Part shown: in pieces, positions 42,487-53,400 of the stretch
Layout: every line of letters starts with the position of its first letter
Position numbering within the stretch: the stretch's first letter is position 1
Source of the DNA: Phototrophicus methaneseepsis
GTDB lineage: Bacteria; Chloroflexota; Anaerolineae; Aggregatilineales; Phototrophicaceae
Assembly (NCBI RefSeq): GCF_015500095.1
Contig: NZ_CP062983.1
Span: forward strand, 4,588,001-4,652,000
Direction of reading: 5' to 3'
DNA: 64,000 nt
Position numbers and translations under genes: made by a program
Notes under the pieces: generated by a model
What the model was told of the DNA's origin: nothing
Database searches by the model: none
What the model saw: the letters and a program-made list of their open reading frames with translations, nothing else

Positions 42487-44880
42487 ATGATGAAACAGCG
42501 TTTTATAAGCTGCCTTTTTTTGCTCGTAACATTGCAATTTATCCTGATACTCTCTACACCTTCCCTGGCCCAGGACACAGACAAGACATTGACGCTGACG
42601 ACAGTCGATGGCGAGCGGCTATTTCATCTGCATACGCCGCCCCAGGCTGAGGAAGAAGCGATTCCGCTTGTGATCGCCCTGCATCCAATTGCGTCATCTG
42701 GTCATGCCATGCAAGCGATAACAGGCTTGAACGATGCCGCAGATCAATATGGATTTGCAGTCGCCTACCCTGAGGCACTTAGTTTTTATTGGGATGATGG
42801 CCGTGCCGCCGCTGGCATGGTCGCCGATGACGGCGAAATTGACGATGTGGGTTTCATCAGCGCGATGATTGATGTCATCGCGCAAGAAACTGACATTCAT
42901 ACAGATCAAGTTCATCTGACAGGATTGGGCAACGGCGGCACCATGGCTTATCGGCTGGCCTGCCAGTTGCCGGGGCGCTTCGCCAGTGTGGCGGTGGTTG
43001 GTGCGCTGATGTGGGACTATCAGCCAGATAACTGTCCTCCCGGCGATGCGCCTATCAATATGCTCATCATCCATGGCAGCGACGACTCCACCTATAGGAT
43101 AGATGGTCGCACCTTCCCCCCTGGCGAAGCAGCCGAAGAAGCCATCAGCATCCTCAGCTTAGAAGAAACCATTCGTTTCTGGATGGCATACGACCACTGC
43201 GAAGCAGAGCCAACCGCTTATAATCGCGCGCCATTGACAACCTATACGTGCCAGGATGAAGCGGCTATCCACGCCTATACCATCATCTCAGGTGAAAATG
43301 GTTGGCCGCGAATGGGTGATGACCTGCGCCTGAACCAGTTCGGCATTGATACAACGACGATTATCGCGCGTTACTTCATGGAAGGCGTGCCACCACTGGA
43401 CGACATGACCCAGACAACGCCACCGCCAACTGAACTGGCACGCAGTTACCAGATGTATATCCCAACGACCTATACCTTCGACGAGGCTGTGCCGCTGGTG
43501 ATGGTGCTGCATGGTCGCCCAGGCTCTGCTGGCGGAATTGCCCTCATTACGGATATGAACACCATTGCAGAAGAAAATGGCTTCATCGTCGTTTACCCGG
43601 AAGGCATGATCCCACCCAGTGAAACAGCACGTGGCTGGAATTACGTCCGCGATGTTCCCCTTTTCCGCCCTGCCGATAGCTCCGCCATTAGCCAGCGGGA
43701 CGATGTGCAATTCCTGGTGGATCTGGTGCACGATATCGCGGAAATCGCACCGATTGATACAGACCGAGCCTATGTAACGGGGTTTTCCAACGGTGGCTTT
43801 ATGACACAGCGCTTAGCCTGTGACGCCAGCGGCACTTTTGCGGCCTTTGCCGCCGCTGGCTCGACCCTTTCCTGGGGCATGACGGAAATTTGCGAAGGCA
43901 AGCCCCCTATTCCCCTATTGATGATGCATGGTACCGACGACATCAGCGTGCCCTGGACGGGGACCACAGGCAACATCGGCGGCCAGCAAATCTACGTCAC
44001 AGCGCCTATACCCAATACGGTTGTGTTCTGGGCACAACATAATGGGTGTGGGCAGGTCGCCCCTGAGCAAGAAAATATTCCGTCATCGGGCGATTCTCCA
44101 GAAACAAGCGTCATCTTCGTACGATATACGCAGTGCGAAGAACCCTTAACCTTTGTCGGCGTGACGGGTGGTGGGCATAACTGGCCCGGCGTTCCAGGCC
44201 GCATCGGCGAGCAAATCGCGGGCGACGTTAATCTGGATATTCACGCCGGGCAAGTCGTCTGGGATTTTATGAGCCAGTTCACGTTGGATGAAGCGCGTAT
44301 CGAAGCTGCAGAAGCCGCAGCAACGCCTTCCGCACCCATCATCATTGATGAAACCGCAGCAACTGAATCCGCGGAAGTGCGCAACGCGCGTGAAGTCGTG
44401 GCAACCTTACAACGCGGCGGTTTCATCGTCTACTATCGGCATGGAGAACAAAACCCCGACTATACTGACGAGACATGCACCGAACCTGGCGCCCTGACGG
44501 ATAACGGCGATGATCAAGCCACATTACTGGCGACGGTGCTGGAACGGCTCACACTCCATGTCGATCATGTGCTGACGACAGGCACATGCGCCGCCCAGCA
44601 AAGCATCGCACGGACCTTTTCAGAAGCCGTTGCTGAAGAAGCAACGCGCTATGAAGACACAGCCGCTTTACAGGAGGCACTTTCAGCGATACCACAAGCC
44701 GACGCCATCACGCTCATGGTGGGGGATGGCAACCTGTTGGAAGCCCTAACAGGACAATCACTCGGCCCGGCAGAAACGCTCATCGTACGGCCAACAGGCA
44801 CGAACTTTGAGGTATTAACGATAGCTTCTGTATATGATTGGCTTTACCTGGCAAATCTTGTAGACGAGGATCCCGAATAA
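42487..44880 (+). CDS. Secreted double PHB-depolymerase/LpqC-type esterase fused to a histidine-phosphatase-like domain
   Basis: Encodes 797 residues with a signal peptide (FISCLFLLVTLQFILILSTP..SLAQ). Residues ~35-300 form a first alpha/beta hydrolase of the LpqC (polyhydroxybutyrate depolymerase-like) family, but its nucleophile elbow reads GLGNGG (146-151), so the serine is missing. Residues ~315-600 form a second copy with an intact elbow GFSNGG (Ser434) and a likely base in GVTGGGHNWPGVPG. Residues ~630-797 resemble the histidine phosphatase fold, with YYRHGE (His652) after GGFIV, but the usual late histidine is replaced (VGDGN near 745). The substrate is probably an ester polymer or acetylated polysaccharide outside the cell. 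It is followed directly by a paralogue. Confidence 0.82.
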   Translation: MMKQRFISCLFLLVTLQFILILSTPSLAQDTDKTLTLTTVDGERLFHLHTPPQAEEEAIPLVIALHPIASSGHAMQAITGLNDAADQYGFAVAYPEALSFYWDDGRAAAGMVADDGEIDDVGFISAMIDVIAQETDIHTDQVHLTGLGNGGTMAYRLACQLPGRFASVAVVGALMWDYQPDNCPPGDAPINMLIIHGSDDSTYRIDGRTFPPGEAAEEAISILSLEETIRFWMAYDHCEAEPTAYNRAPLTTYTCQDEAAIHAYTIISGENGWPRMGDDLRLNQFGIDTTTIIARYFMEGVPPLDDMTQTTPPPTELARSYQMYIPTTYTFDEAVPLVMVLHGRPGSAGGIALITDMNTIAEENGFIVVYPEGMIPPSETARGWNYVRDVPLFRPADSSAISQRDDVQFLVDLVHDIAEIAPIDTDRAYVTGFSNGGFMTQRLACDASGTFAAFAAAGSTLSWGMTEICEGKPPIPLLMMHGTDDISVPWTGTTGNIGGQQIYVTAPIPNTVVFWAQHNGCGQVAPEQENIPSSGDSPETSVIFVRYTQCEEPLTFVGVTGGGHNWPGVPGRIGEQIAGDVNLDIHAGQVVWDFMSQFTLDEARIEAAEAAATPSAPIIIDETAATESAEVRNAREVVATLQRGGFIVYYRHGEQNPDYTDETCTEPGALTDNGDDQATLLATVLERLTLHVDHVLTTGTCAAQQSIARTFSEAVAEEATRYEDTAALQEALSAIPQADAITLMVGDGNLLEALTGQSLGPAETLIVRPTGTNFEVLTIASVYDWLYLANLVDEDPE

Positions 44881-46638
44881 ATGGCTGTTCGACGTTTTAC
44901 AACACCCAAACAAGGTATAACGATCTTCATTGTTTTATGGCTGTGCTTGATGAGCACTTCATGGGCACAGGCACAGACAGAACAGCCTATCACGCACCTA
45001 GAGCACAACGGCTATGATCGGACATACCATGTCGTTACGCCCACATCGTATGAAGAAGGCACACCGCTGCCGCTGTTAATTGCACTACACGGTACGGGCA
45101 TGTCCGGCAAAGCCATGCAAGCCCTGACGGACTTCGACACAATGGCTGAGACATATGGCTTCCTCGTCGCTTATCCGAATAGCGCCTCACCGCAGTGGGC
45201 TTTCAACACAGCGGATGATGCAGGTGACATCGACGATCTTGGCTATATACAGGCGCTCATCACGCAGATGCAGCAGGACTATAGCATTGCTCAGGATCAA
45301 GTTTATCTGGCAGGCTATGGCAGCGGCGGCTTGATGGCGGCACGACTCGCCTGTACGATACCGGAACAACTCAATAGTGTGGTCGTTGTCGGCCCGATGC
45401 TATTGGGCGCGTTTGAAAGCGAATGCGCCGAGCCTGCTAGCGCGCCTGTCAGCCTATTATTTATGCACGGCAGCGAAGACCCAATGTATCTCTCCGAGGG
45501 GGATGCAGCTAATGACATCTGGAGCGTGCAGGCAAGCCTCGACTTTTGGGCTGAACGCAATGGGTGTGATACAGCGACCATCCATGAAGAAGAAAACATC
45601 TTCATCTATGATGACTGCCCGGCAGATGGCAGCATTGCCCTTTATACTGTCCTGGGCGGCAAACAAAACTGGCCCCGCATCGGCGACTACAGCCTCAATA
45701 ACTTCGGCATTGATGCCACTGAGATCATCAGTCGCTATCTGCTACGAGAGACGCTTGGCGATGAAAGCTGGCAAATCACGCAAGAAGCCCCCTATGAGGA
45801 CCTCGCACGCGGCTATACCTTCTATGTACCCAGCACATACGATGCCAACGAGCCAATGCCTGCAATCGTGCTTCTGCATGGCAAAGGCAGTACCGGGACA
45901 TCAACATCGTCTTCCAGCGAGATGATCCCCATTGCAGAGCGCGAAGGCATCATCATGATTTACCCGGATGGCATCAACAACGAGTGGCAGTATATGCGCG
46001 GCATGCCCTATTATCGGGATCAGGGCATTGATGATACGCAATTCCTGCGCGACCTCGTCAGTGATCTCTCAAAGGATTTAAATATCGACGCCTCCAGAGT
46101 ATATGTTGGCGGGATCAGCAACGGCGGCTTTATGACACAACGGCTGGCCTGTGATGGCCTAGACACCTTCGCAGCCTTTGGTAGTGTGATGGCGTCCGCC
46201 TTTTATGGCCTGGACCTCATCTGTGCGGACCAACCCCCGGCCCCCTTAATGATGGTCAGTGGCACCGGGGACCCCATCGTGCCCTGGGAAGGAACGCCTA
46301 TGCAGTTGCCGGATGGCATGGTTTATCTCTCAGCACCTGTACCCAGTACGGTCCAATTCTGGGTAGAGCACAATGGCTGTGATGAACAGGACTACACAGT
46401 AGAAGAAGTGGCGCCATCTCGTGAAGATACTTCTCTACGCATCCTGGATATGGACCACTGCCAAGGCCGGGGACGGCTGCGCTTCTATGCTGTGATCAAT
46501 GGCGGCCATACCTGGCCTGGGGTCGATTGGGATAGCGAAAGTTTGCTCGGCAAGACCAACTTCGACATCAACACAGGTGAAGAATTGTGGCAGTTCTTCC
46601 AACAATATACGCTGCCAACGACAGAACCTGCAGACTAA
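44881..46638 (+). CDS. Secreted double PHB-depolymerase/LpqC-type esterase
   Basis: Encodes 585 residues and begins at the base after the upstream stop, so the two are co-transcribed. The signal peptide (GITIFIVLWLCLMSTSWAQA) is followed by two hydrolase domains. Domain 1 has GYGSGG at 145-150 in place of the family's G-x-S-N-G-G, again without serine at the standard position (Gly147; Ser148 is one residue off). Domain 2 has GISNGG with Ser413 and the base region NGGHTWPGVDWD, and looks active. It shares LLHGKGSTGTS, FMTQRLACDG and PWEGTP-type blocks with the neighbour, but lacks the phosphatase-like end. A strong terminator follows. Confidence 0.85.
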   Translation: MAVRRFTTPKQGITIFIVLWLCLMSTSWAQAQTEQPITHLEHNGYDRTYHVVTPTSYEEGTPLPLLIALHGTGMSGKAMQALTDFDTMAETYGFLVAYPNSASPQWAFNTADDAGDIDDLGYIQALITQMQQDYSIAQDQVYLAGYGSGGLMAARLACTIPEQLNSVVVVGPMLLGAFESECAEPASAPVSLLFMHGSEDPMYLSEGDAANDIWSVQASLDFWAERNGCDTATIHEEENIFIYDDCPADGSIALYTVLGGKQNWPRIGDYSLNNFGIDATEIISRYLLRETLGDESWQITQEAPYEDLARGYTFYVPSTYDANEPMPAIVLLHGKGSTGTSTSSSSEMIPIAEREGIIMIYPDGINNEWQYMRGMPYYRDQGIDDTQFLRDLVSDLSKDLNIDASRVYVGGISNGGFMTQRLACDGLDTFAAFGSVMASAFYGLDLICADQPPAPLMMVSGTGDPIVPWEGTPMQLPDGMVYLSAPVPSTVQFWVEHNGCDEQDYTVEEVAPSREDTSLRILDMDHCQGRGRLRFYAVINGGHTWPGVDWDSESLLGKTNFDINTGEELWQFFQQYTLPTTEPAD

Positions 46639-46647
46639 ATACGTTAT

Positions 46648-46679
46648 AAAAACGGGCACACAATGATGTGCCCGTTTTT
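46648..46679. terminator. Intrinsic terminator after the esterase pair
   Basis: Stem CGGGCACA/TGTGCCCG (46653-46660 with 46667-46674) and a 6-nt loop, flanked by an A run and a T run of five each. Confidence 0.9.
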
Positions 46680-46734
46680 AATCCATTTCGTCATATCAAT
46701 TTCCCCAAAGAGCAACTCACATATAGTCAAGCCA

Positions 46735-46762
46735 CTGACAACACGTTAAAATAGAACATAAT
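46735..46762 (+). promoter_or_regulatory. Probable uvrC promoter
   Basis: CTGACA (5/6 to -35), 16-nt spacer, CATAAT (5/6 to -10). Transcription would start about 20 nt before the uvrC start codon, directly downstream of the preceding terminator. Confidence 0.55.
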
Positions 46763-46786
46763 TCCGAAAAACATTTTTCCAACCAG

Positions 46787-48682
46787 ATGCATATGCCTTT
46801 TCAACCAAGCGATCACATCCGCACCATTCTCGATAATCTGCCGATGAAGCCCGGCGTCTACATCATGAAGAATGACAAGGGCAAAATCATCTATATCGGC
46901 AAAGCGAAGTATCTGCGGCACCGCGTGCGCAGTTACTTCACTGCTAATGCAGATGGCACGCGCAAAACGCTTAAAATGCGCGCGCAGGTACGAGACATTG
47001 ATTACATTATCGCGGAGAGTGAGGTAAAGGCCCTCATTCTGGAAGATACGCTCATCAAGAAGCATAAACCGCGCTATAACATTATGCTGAAGGATGATAA
47101 GCGCTATCCCTATATTCGCATCTCCTGGCAAGAAGATTACCCCAAAGTGGAGACGACGCGCCGTGTCGAGAATGATGGTGCACGCTACTTTGGGCCTTAT
47201 GCAGCTATGTGGGCAGTACAGAATACGCTGCGCGTGCTGCGGAAAGCCTTCCCCTATCTGACGTGTGATCGCGACATCACAGGCCAGGATGAGCGCGCCT
47301 GCCTGTTCTACGACCTCAAGCTGTGTAATGCGCCTTGCATCGGCGCTGTTAACCGAGATGAATATCGGGCGATGATCCAGGAACTCATGGATGTGCTCAG
47401 TGGCAAAAGCGAAGGCGTCTTAGGTCGGCTGGAAGAAGAAATGATGGGTGCTTCTGAAGATCTCAACTTCGAGAAAGCTGCCGCCATCCGCGACCAGATT
47501 AAAGCGATTCACTTCATCACCACGCGCCACAAGGCCGTCAGCCCCAAGATGACCGATCACGATGTCATCGCTATCGCGCGAGAAAATGACGATGCTGTTG
47601 TGCAAATCCTGTTCATCCGTAACGGCAAACTCATTGGCAGCGACAGCCGCGTGCTGGATAACGCCGATGAAGAAACAGATGAATCTATCCTGGAACAATT
47701 CATTCCACAGTTTTACAGCGAAATGGCCGATGTACCCCGTGAACTGATCCTGCCAAGTGAAATTGAAGAAGCGCGCATCCTGGAGCGCTGGCTGCGCGAT
47801 AAGCGCCATGGCAGCAAGGTGGAAATTACCGTGCCGCAGCGTGGTAATAAACGCAGCCTGATTCAGCTCGCCCAGGAAAATGCAAACGATGCCCTGCGGA
47901 TGATGCGCGCCCAATACGAGGCCGACGTCACCAAGCAGGAAACATCCCTCACAGAGCTACAAACCGAGATGAGCCTGCCGCGCATCCCTAACCGCATTGA
48001 GTGTTTCGACATCAGCACTACACAAGGCACAGCCATTACCGCCAGCCGTGTGGTCTTCGTGCAGGGCGTGCCGCGCAAAAGTGAATATCGCCGCTTCAAC
48101 ATCCGCACGGTGGACCACTTCGGCAGTGATGATTACCAATCCATGCGCGAGGCGCTCACAAGGCGATTCAATCGTTGGCAAAATGCCCAGCTAGAAGACA
48201 CGGGCATCACGACGCCGGATGGCAAAGATAAAAATGAAACCTGGAAGCTCCTGCCCGACCTGCTACTGATTGATGGCGGTAAAGGCCAGCTTGGTATTGC
48301 TGTGGAAGTGCTCAAGGAGTTTGACCTGTTTGGCAAGGTGCCCGTAGCAGGCTTAGCAAAGCAGTTCGAAGAACTGTATATTCCTGGCGAGAGCAAGCCT
48401 ATCGTGTTACCAAGGCGCAGTCCGGCGCTCTATCTGGTGCAGCGCGTCCGCGACGAAGCCCACCGCTTCGCCATCACGAGCCATCGTAATCGCCGCAGCA
48501 AAGCCGGTATGGTCAGCCAATTAGAGAGCATCCCCGGCATTGGCCCCAAAAAGCGCAAAGCCCTGCTCAAACATTTTGGCAACAGCATCGACCGCATCAA
48601 GAAAGCCAGCGCTGATGAACTCATGCAGGTCGCAGGCATCAACGAAAAGCTGGCAGAGACCATCATCATCGGTTTAGACTAA
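46787..48682 (+). CDS. uvrC: UvrABC excinuclease subunit C
   Basis: Encodes 631 residues. Makes the 3' and 5' incisions around bulky DNA lesions after UvrA/UvrB loading. The GIY-YIG nuclease (GVYIMKNDKGKIIYIGKAKY) is at residues ~23-50. The UVR domain that contacts UvrB (FEKAAAIRDQIKAIHFITTR) is near 225-245. The UvrC RNase H-like domain (IECFDISTTQGTAITASRVV, LLIDGGKGQLGIAVEVL) carries the 5' nuclease. A helix-hairpin-helix pair ends the protein (SIPGIGPKKRKALLKHFGN, MQVAGINEKLAETI). All domains are intact. ATGs at 46787 and 46793 are both possible, with no clear ribosome site. Confidence 0.97.
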   Translation: MHMPFQPSDHIRTILDNLPMKPGVYIMKNDKGKIIYIGKAKYLRHRVRSYFTANADGTRKTLKMRAQVRDIDYIIAESEVKALILEDTLIKKHKPRYNIMLKDDKRYPYIRISWQEDYPKVETTRRVENDGARYFGPYAAMWAVQNTLRVLRKAFPYLTCDRDITGQDERACLFYDLKLCNAPCIGAVNRDEYRAMIQELMDVLSGKSEGVLGRLEEEMMGASEDLNFEKAAAIRDQIKAIHFITTRHKAVSPKMTDHDVIAIARENDDAVVQILFIRNGKLIGSDSRVLDNADEETDESILEQFIPQFYSEMADVPRELILPSEIEEARILERWLRDKRHGSKVEITVPQRGNKRSLIQLAQENANDALRMMRAQYEADVTKQETSLTELQTEMSLPRIPNRIECFDISTTQGTAITASRVVFVQGVPRKSEYRRFNIRTVDHFGSDDYQSMREALTRRFNRWQNAQLEDTGITTPDGKDKNETWKLLPDLLLIDGGKGQLGIAVEVLKEFDLFGKVPVAGLAKQFEELYIPGESKPIVLPRRSPALYLVQRVRDEAHRFAITSHRNRRSKAGMVSQLESIPGIGPKKRKALLKHFGNSIDRIKKASADELMQVAGINEKLAETIIIGLD

Positions 48683-48708
48683 GCACGTTTGGAACGGACG
48701 CCAGCCTC

Positions 48709-49395
48709 ATGACAGAAAACATCCCTTACGTGCCAGCGCCCTGGTCCTTGACGGGTGATGGCTATATTCTGGTTTATCGCTTCTCGCGGGAATTTGCCTT
48801 GCAGCACGGCTTTATCCCGCCGCAACAACGCGACACCTTCAAGGGTGGGCTCGGTACCGTGATGATCGTCAACTATCACAGTTCCGATGTGGGGCCTTAT
48901 GGTGAGCTGCTATTCGTTCCGGGGTTGTTCCAAATGGATGGCAAATCCCGCTTTTCAATCACGAAGATATACGTCTCTACCCAGATCAGCGTGAATAACG
49001 GCTGGGAGAACTGGGCCATCCCTAAAGAACGTGCCGATTTCGATTTCCGGCAAGGGCCAGCACGCAGTGAGCTTATCTCCGTCAGCCTGGAGGGAACGCC
49101 GTTCTTCCAGATGCAGATGCAGCCCTACGGCCCACAGATTCCTGTCAACACAGCCTGGCTGCCTATCAAAGCGACGCTAGGGCAATATAAAATGCATACG
49201 CTCATGCTAACAGCACCGAGTGGCAAAGGGCGCGTTCAGCTCGCTCACATCCGGCAAGCCAACATCAACGGTTCATCCTTCCCGGATGTCACACCCCTGA
49301 AGCCGCTACTGGCGCTCAAAGCTGCTGACGTCCAACTGCAATTCCCGGTCGCAGACGTCATCACTCAGCCGCAACTCGCGCAGGATACCTTATGA
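48709..49395 (+). CDS. Acetoacetate-decarboxylase-like protein
   Basis: Encodes 228 residues. The opening YVPAPWSLTGDGYILVYRF, the core YGELLFVPGLFQMDGKSRFS followed by TKIYVSTQISVNNGWENWAI, and PKERADFDFRQG follow the acetoacetate decarboxylase superfamily, whose members decarboxylate beta-keto acids or do related Schiff-base chemistry through a lysine. I cannot place the catalytic lysine with certainty; PKERADF is the best candidate. The stop overlaps the next ATG (ATGA), so it is coupled to the SDR gene. The pair may process one metabolite. Confidence 0.7.
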   Translation: MTENIPYVPAPWSLTGDGYILVYRFSREFALQHGFIPPQQRDTFKGGLGTVMIVNYHSSDVGPYGELLFVPGLFQMDGKSRFSITKIYVSTQISVNNGWENWAIPKERADFDFRQGPARSELISVSLEGTPFFQMQMQPYGPQIPVNTAWLPIKATLGQYKMHTLMLTAPSGKGRVQLAHIRQANINGSSFPDVTPLKPLLALKAADVQLQFPVADVITQPQLAQDTL

Positions 49396-50183
49396 AGATC
49401 GCCAACAAAAACATCATCCTGACAGGGGCCGCTTCTGGGATTGGGCGCGCTTTGCTCGACCAGCTTGCAGCCTATCCAGCGCGAATTTTGGTTGTGGACG
49501 TCAATATCGACGCTTTGCAGGCCGCTGTCGATGCCCAGGCCAATAAGCCAGCACAAATCAGGGCCTTCCAGGCTAATTTGATGGAACAGGCAGGCGTAGA
49601 TGCCGTTTTTGAGGAAGCTCTACACTGGATGGGCACTGTGGATCTGTTCATCGCCAATGCAGGCTTTGCTTATTACGAAGCACTAGCGGCGGCTGATTGG
49701 TCCCATATCGAGAGAATATTCCAGCTAAACACCTTCTCCCCTATTTATACAGCTCAGCGCATGCGAGACCTCAATGAAGGACGCCCGTACCATATGGTGA
49801 TACAGGCCTCTGCCATGGCGAAGTTCAATCTGCCAGGGTACGCACTTTATGGCGCGACCAAATCCGCCCTGGATCGCTTTGCGGAGGTTTATCGCTACGA
49901 ACTGCCCGACCACGCCCATCTAACCCTGGTTTACCCAATCGCCACCCGCACGAACTTCTTCAAAACTGCGAATGATGGCACCCCGATTCCCTGGCCCACA
50001 CAAACGCCTGAGACCGTTGCTAAAGCCATGATACGTGGCATTGAGCAAGACCAGGATCAGGTTTATCCATCCCGTTTTTTCCGTGTGGGGTGGATCGTGG
50101 CACAAGTCATCCCTCAGCTAAAGACAATCTACCAACGCTGGCAAAATGTCAGTTTTCAGCGGTGGATCAATACCCCAAAATAA
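49392..50183 (+). CDS. Short-chain dehydrogenase/reductase
   Basis: Encodes 263 residues. The classical SDR cofactor loop IILTGAASGIGRALLDQLA is at residues ~8-26 (TGxxxGxG). ILVVDVNIDAL follows, where the Asp after beta-2 suggests NAD preference. LFIANAGFAYYEAL carries NAG, and LPGYALYGATKSALDRFAEV carries the catalytic Tyr-x-x-x-Lys. A serine in VIQASAMAKF completes the triad. The C-terminal hydrophobic/aromatic region (VGWIVAQVIPQLKTIYQRW) may be membrane-associated. It is translationally coupled to the decarboxylase-like gene upstream. Confidence 0.9.
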   Translation: MKIANKNIILTGAASGIGRALLDQLAAYPARILVVDVNIDALQAAVDAQANKPAQIRAFQANLMEQAGVDAVFEEALHWMGTVDLFIANAGFAYYEALAAADWSHIERIFQLNTFSPIYTAQRMRDLNEGRPYHMVIQASAMAKFNLPGYALYGATKSALDRFAEVYRYELPDHAHLTLVYPIATRTNFFKTANDGTPIPWPTQTPETVAKAMIRGIEQDQDQVYPSRFFRVGWIVAQVIPQLKTIYQRWQNVSFQRWINTPK

Positions 50184-50340
50184 GCTTCTGACGCCTGCAA
50201 TTGCCCCGCTCTTTATCAGGCCCATGCCCTGGTCATCCTGAGTGGCGCTACATAACCCTTGAACCATGACTTCCAAGACGTCTCTCCCAAAGAGAATTCG
50301 TCAAATTCACTTAAGAAAATTCACCTGAACTTTTATGCAA

Positions 50341-50369
50341 TTGTCAACAATTCATGGTAGCCTTAATGT
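50341..50369 (+). promoter_or_regulatory. Weak promoter candidate for the surface-protein gene
   Basis: TTGTCA (5/6 to -35), 17-nt spacer, TAATGT (3/6 to -10), about 30 nt before the GTG start. The rest of the 217-bp gap shows no other feature. Confidence 0.3.
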
Positions 50370-50400
50370 TCCGAAGCGTGTATCTTTACTTTAAAGACAT

Positions 50401-53400
50401 GTGAAGTATAAGCGGTTTGAATTACAATTGAATCGGAAGCCTGAAGGGTTTTCATTACAACAAGCTAGTGGGGATGTGGGGACTGTGCGCGAGAATATCT
50501 TGTTCTATCGCTCTGGTAAATTTACAGTTTATATCTTGATGCTGATCGGGTTTGCCTTTTTGCTGTTTTCATCGGCAGCAACAACATCAGCACAAGCATC
50601 GAACCTGACTATTACACCACTGACATGGAATATCGTCGGCCTGGATAGCAACTCGCCAACAAGTGGACCCTATCTCTTCCCTGTTGGGGCACGCGTCTGT
50701 GCCACCACAGCAACGACGAACATCAACGTGACGTTTAGCTGGCAAACAGCAAACACCAACATCAACCTCAGAAGCGGCTCTCTCTCAACAATCAACATCC
50801 CTTCCCTGAGCGCTGCGCAGTGTACGGATGCTTATTTTGAGATCGAAGTTAACCGCGTCGCAGGTGCCTATGAAACAGCCCGGCGTTACGTCATCACGGC
50901 CTCGGACGGTAGTTCAACGGCATCCACGCCAACACCGCGTGAACTTTATGTCGAGCGATTAATCTCACAGAATCGCAACGCAACCACCAATATTCGCTTT
51001 GGGACCAGCCTCCCCAGCCTGACATCTGTTGCGCCTGGTGGGTCGATGAACCTGCTCGTTGGCAACACATACTATATTGAACTCACAGGGAATACAGCCA
51101 CACAGGGCTATGAACAGCTCGAAACGTTCATTTCATTAGCCAACACTGTCTTCCGTATCCTTTCCGTCAGTACCACTTATACAGCCAATACATCGCCTTA
51201 TGTTTCCACCCCGAACGATAAGCTCTATGCGGATGCCTGTTTGTGGGAAAATGACCCCAACAGCCCGAACTACCGGGCCTGCCTGGATAGCGGCAAAAAA
51301 GCTGGCGGCACCATCGTCACGACATACCAGGTGCAGATTATCGGGGGTGGTGGCACCACGCAATCGCTCAACAGCCTGATTTATGACTTCTCTGGGGCAA
51401 GCTTCCACTACAACAGCGATTATGGTGTCGGCGCACGTTTTGCGAATATTATCGACCCGACATCCGTCGATATTTCCAAGCGATTCGCACCGGCGACAAC
51501 CAGCGTTGGGGGCACATCCACGCTGATTTTCACCCTGACCAACCCGAACGGTGGCGCTATCTCTGGCTATAACTTCGTCGATAATCTGCCTGCGGGGATG
51601 CAGGTAGCCAGCACGCCATCCGCAACAACGAGCGGCTGTGGCACGCCAACCTTTGCCCCAACAGCAGGCGCGACGAGCCTCAGCTTTTCCAACGGTACAG
51701 TAGCGGGCAACAGCACCTGTACCATCTCAGTAAACGTCACGACGTCGGCAGCGAATACTTACACCAATACAACCAATAACCTGTTCGTTGGCACTGTCGA
51801 CACAGGCAAAACGGCAACAGCAGATTTAACCGTCACAACAGCCCCACCGCCGCCAACATGTACATCCGGCCTATCCTTAGCCACATGGACCTTCCCGCTT
51901 GCGAGCAGTGCCACTAACCCGGCAGCCACCTCATCGACGGTGACCACCTCATCCGCTGCTGGCCTGGGAGGCACAACGCCTTCAAGAGCTTTCATCAACT
52001 CTCTGACCTATACGGGTACCTCTGGCTCCTGGGAAATGGACAATGTCGCCACAGGCACAACATTGGTGACGACGAATAACCAGTACTTCCAATTCGGCAT
52101 TAACACAACAGGGATTGAATCCGTCACCTTGTCTTTTGCCGCACAACGAACCACACAGGGTGCCAGAAACCTCCAACTCTACTATGGCGCCGCAGCCGGA
52201 ACAGCTTCTAACGTCTATTCACTGGCATCAGCCGGCAGTTGGTCTGCATTCGGCCCTCTGACAATTAACACAGGCCTGAATGCCAGCGGCATTACCTTAT
52301 TCCGGTTTTATGTTTATAACGCTGGCGTCACCAATAACGGCCACTCCATCTACATGGACGATGTGACGTTCACAGGCTGTGGTACGCCGCAGCAGCCCAC
52401 ACTGACTAAAGCGTTTACGCCGAGCGTCATCGCTGCCAACGGCACGTCTTCGCTCACTTTCACGCTAACCAATCCGAACCAGATCGCACTGACCAATGCC
52501 AGCTTCACCGACGATCTCCCCTCTGGTATGACGGTCGCGAACCCAACCGGTGCCTCAACAACCTGTGGTGGCACATGGACGCCCACCAGTGGCAACACAT
52601 CCCTGAGCTTCTCCGGCGGGACAATCCCCGCTAATGGCAGTTGTACGGTTACGGTGGCTGTCACAACCACCGTAGCAGGGCCCAGTACCAACGTCAGCGG
52701 GTTCATCTCTACAACGCAGACAGGTCAGAACAATGGGACAGGTGGGTCTGCTGCTGCGACGTTAACCGTCGTCTTGCCGCCTGAACTTGACAAGATTTTC
52801 TCACCTAATCCAATTCTGGCCGGGGGCACATCGACCTTAACATTCAAGGTCACCAACCCCAACCCGAACACCGCTATCAGCGGGGTCGCGTTTACGGATA
52901 ATCTCCCAGCGGGAGTCGTTATCGCCAATCCACCAACAGCAAGCACAAGCGGCTGTGGCAGCCCAACATTTGCCCCGGTAGCTGGCAGCGGCGTAGCGAC
53001 CTTCTCAGGCGGTACTATTGCGGCAGGTGGCACCTGTACAGCAAGTGTCAACGTCACAGCATCCGGGACAGGCACCTATAACAACGTCACTAGCAATGTG
53101 ACTCACATTGTCAACAGCCAGACCGTAGCAGGCAACACAGCTTCGGACACGCTGACGGTGAATGCACCCAGTCCGAGCATTACACTGCTTAAGCAGGTGG
53201 GCCTGAATACAGGCAGTGAACCCTGGCTAACGTATCTTGCCCTGCCAGAAGGACAGGGGCTCTACTACTTACTCACGATTGAAAATACGGGTGATGTGCC
53301 TCTGACGGGCATCACAATTAACGATCCAACCGTCAATGCATCAGGCTGTGTGTGGAGTGATCCGCTGCCTGTTGCCTCTGCCAGCAATGAGAATCACATT

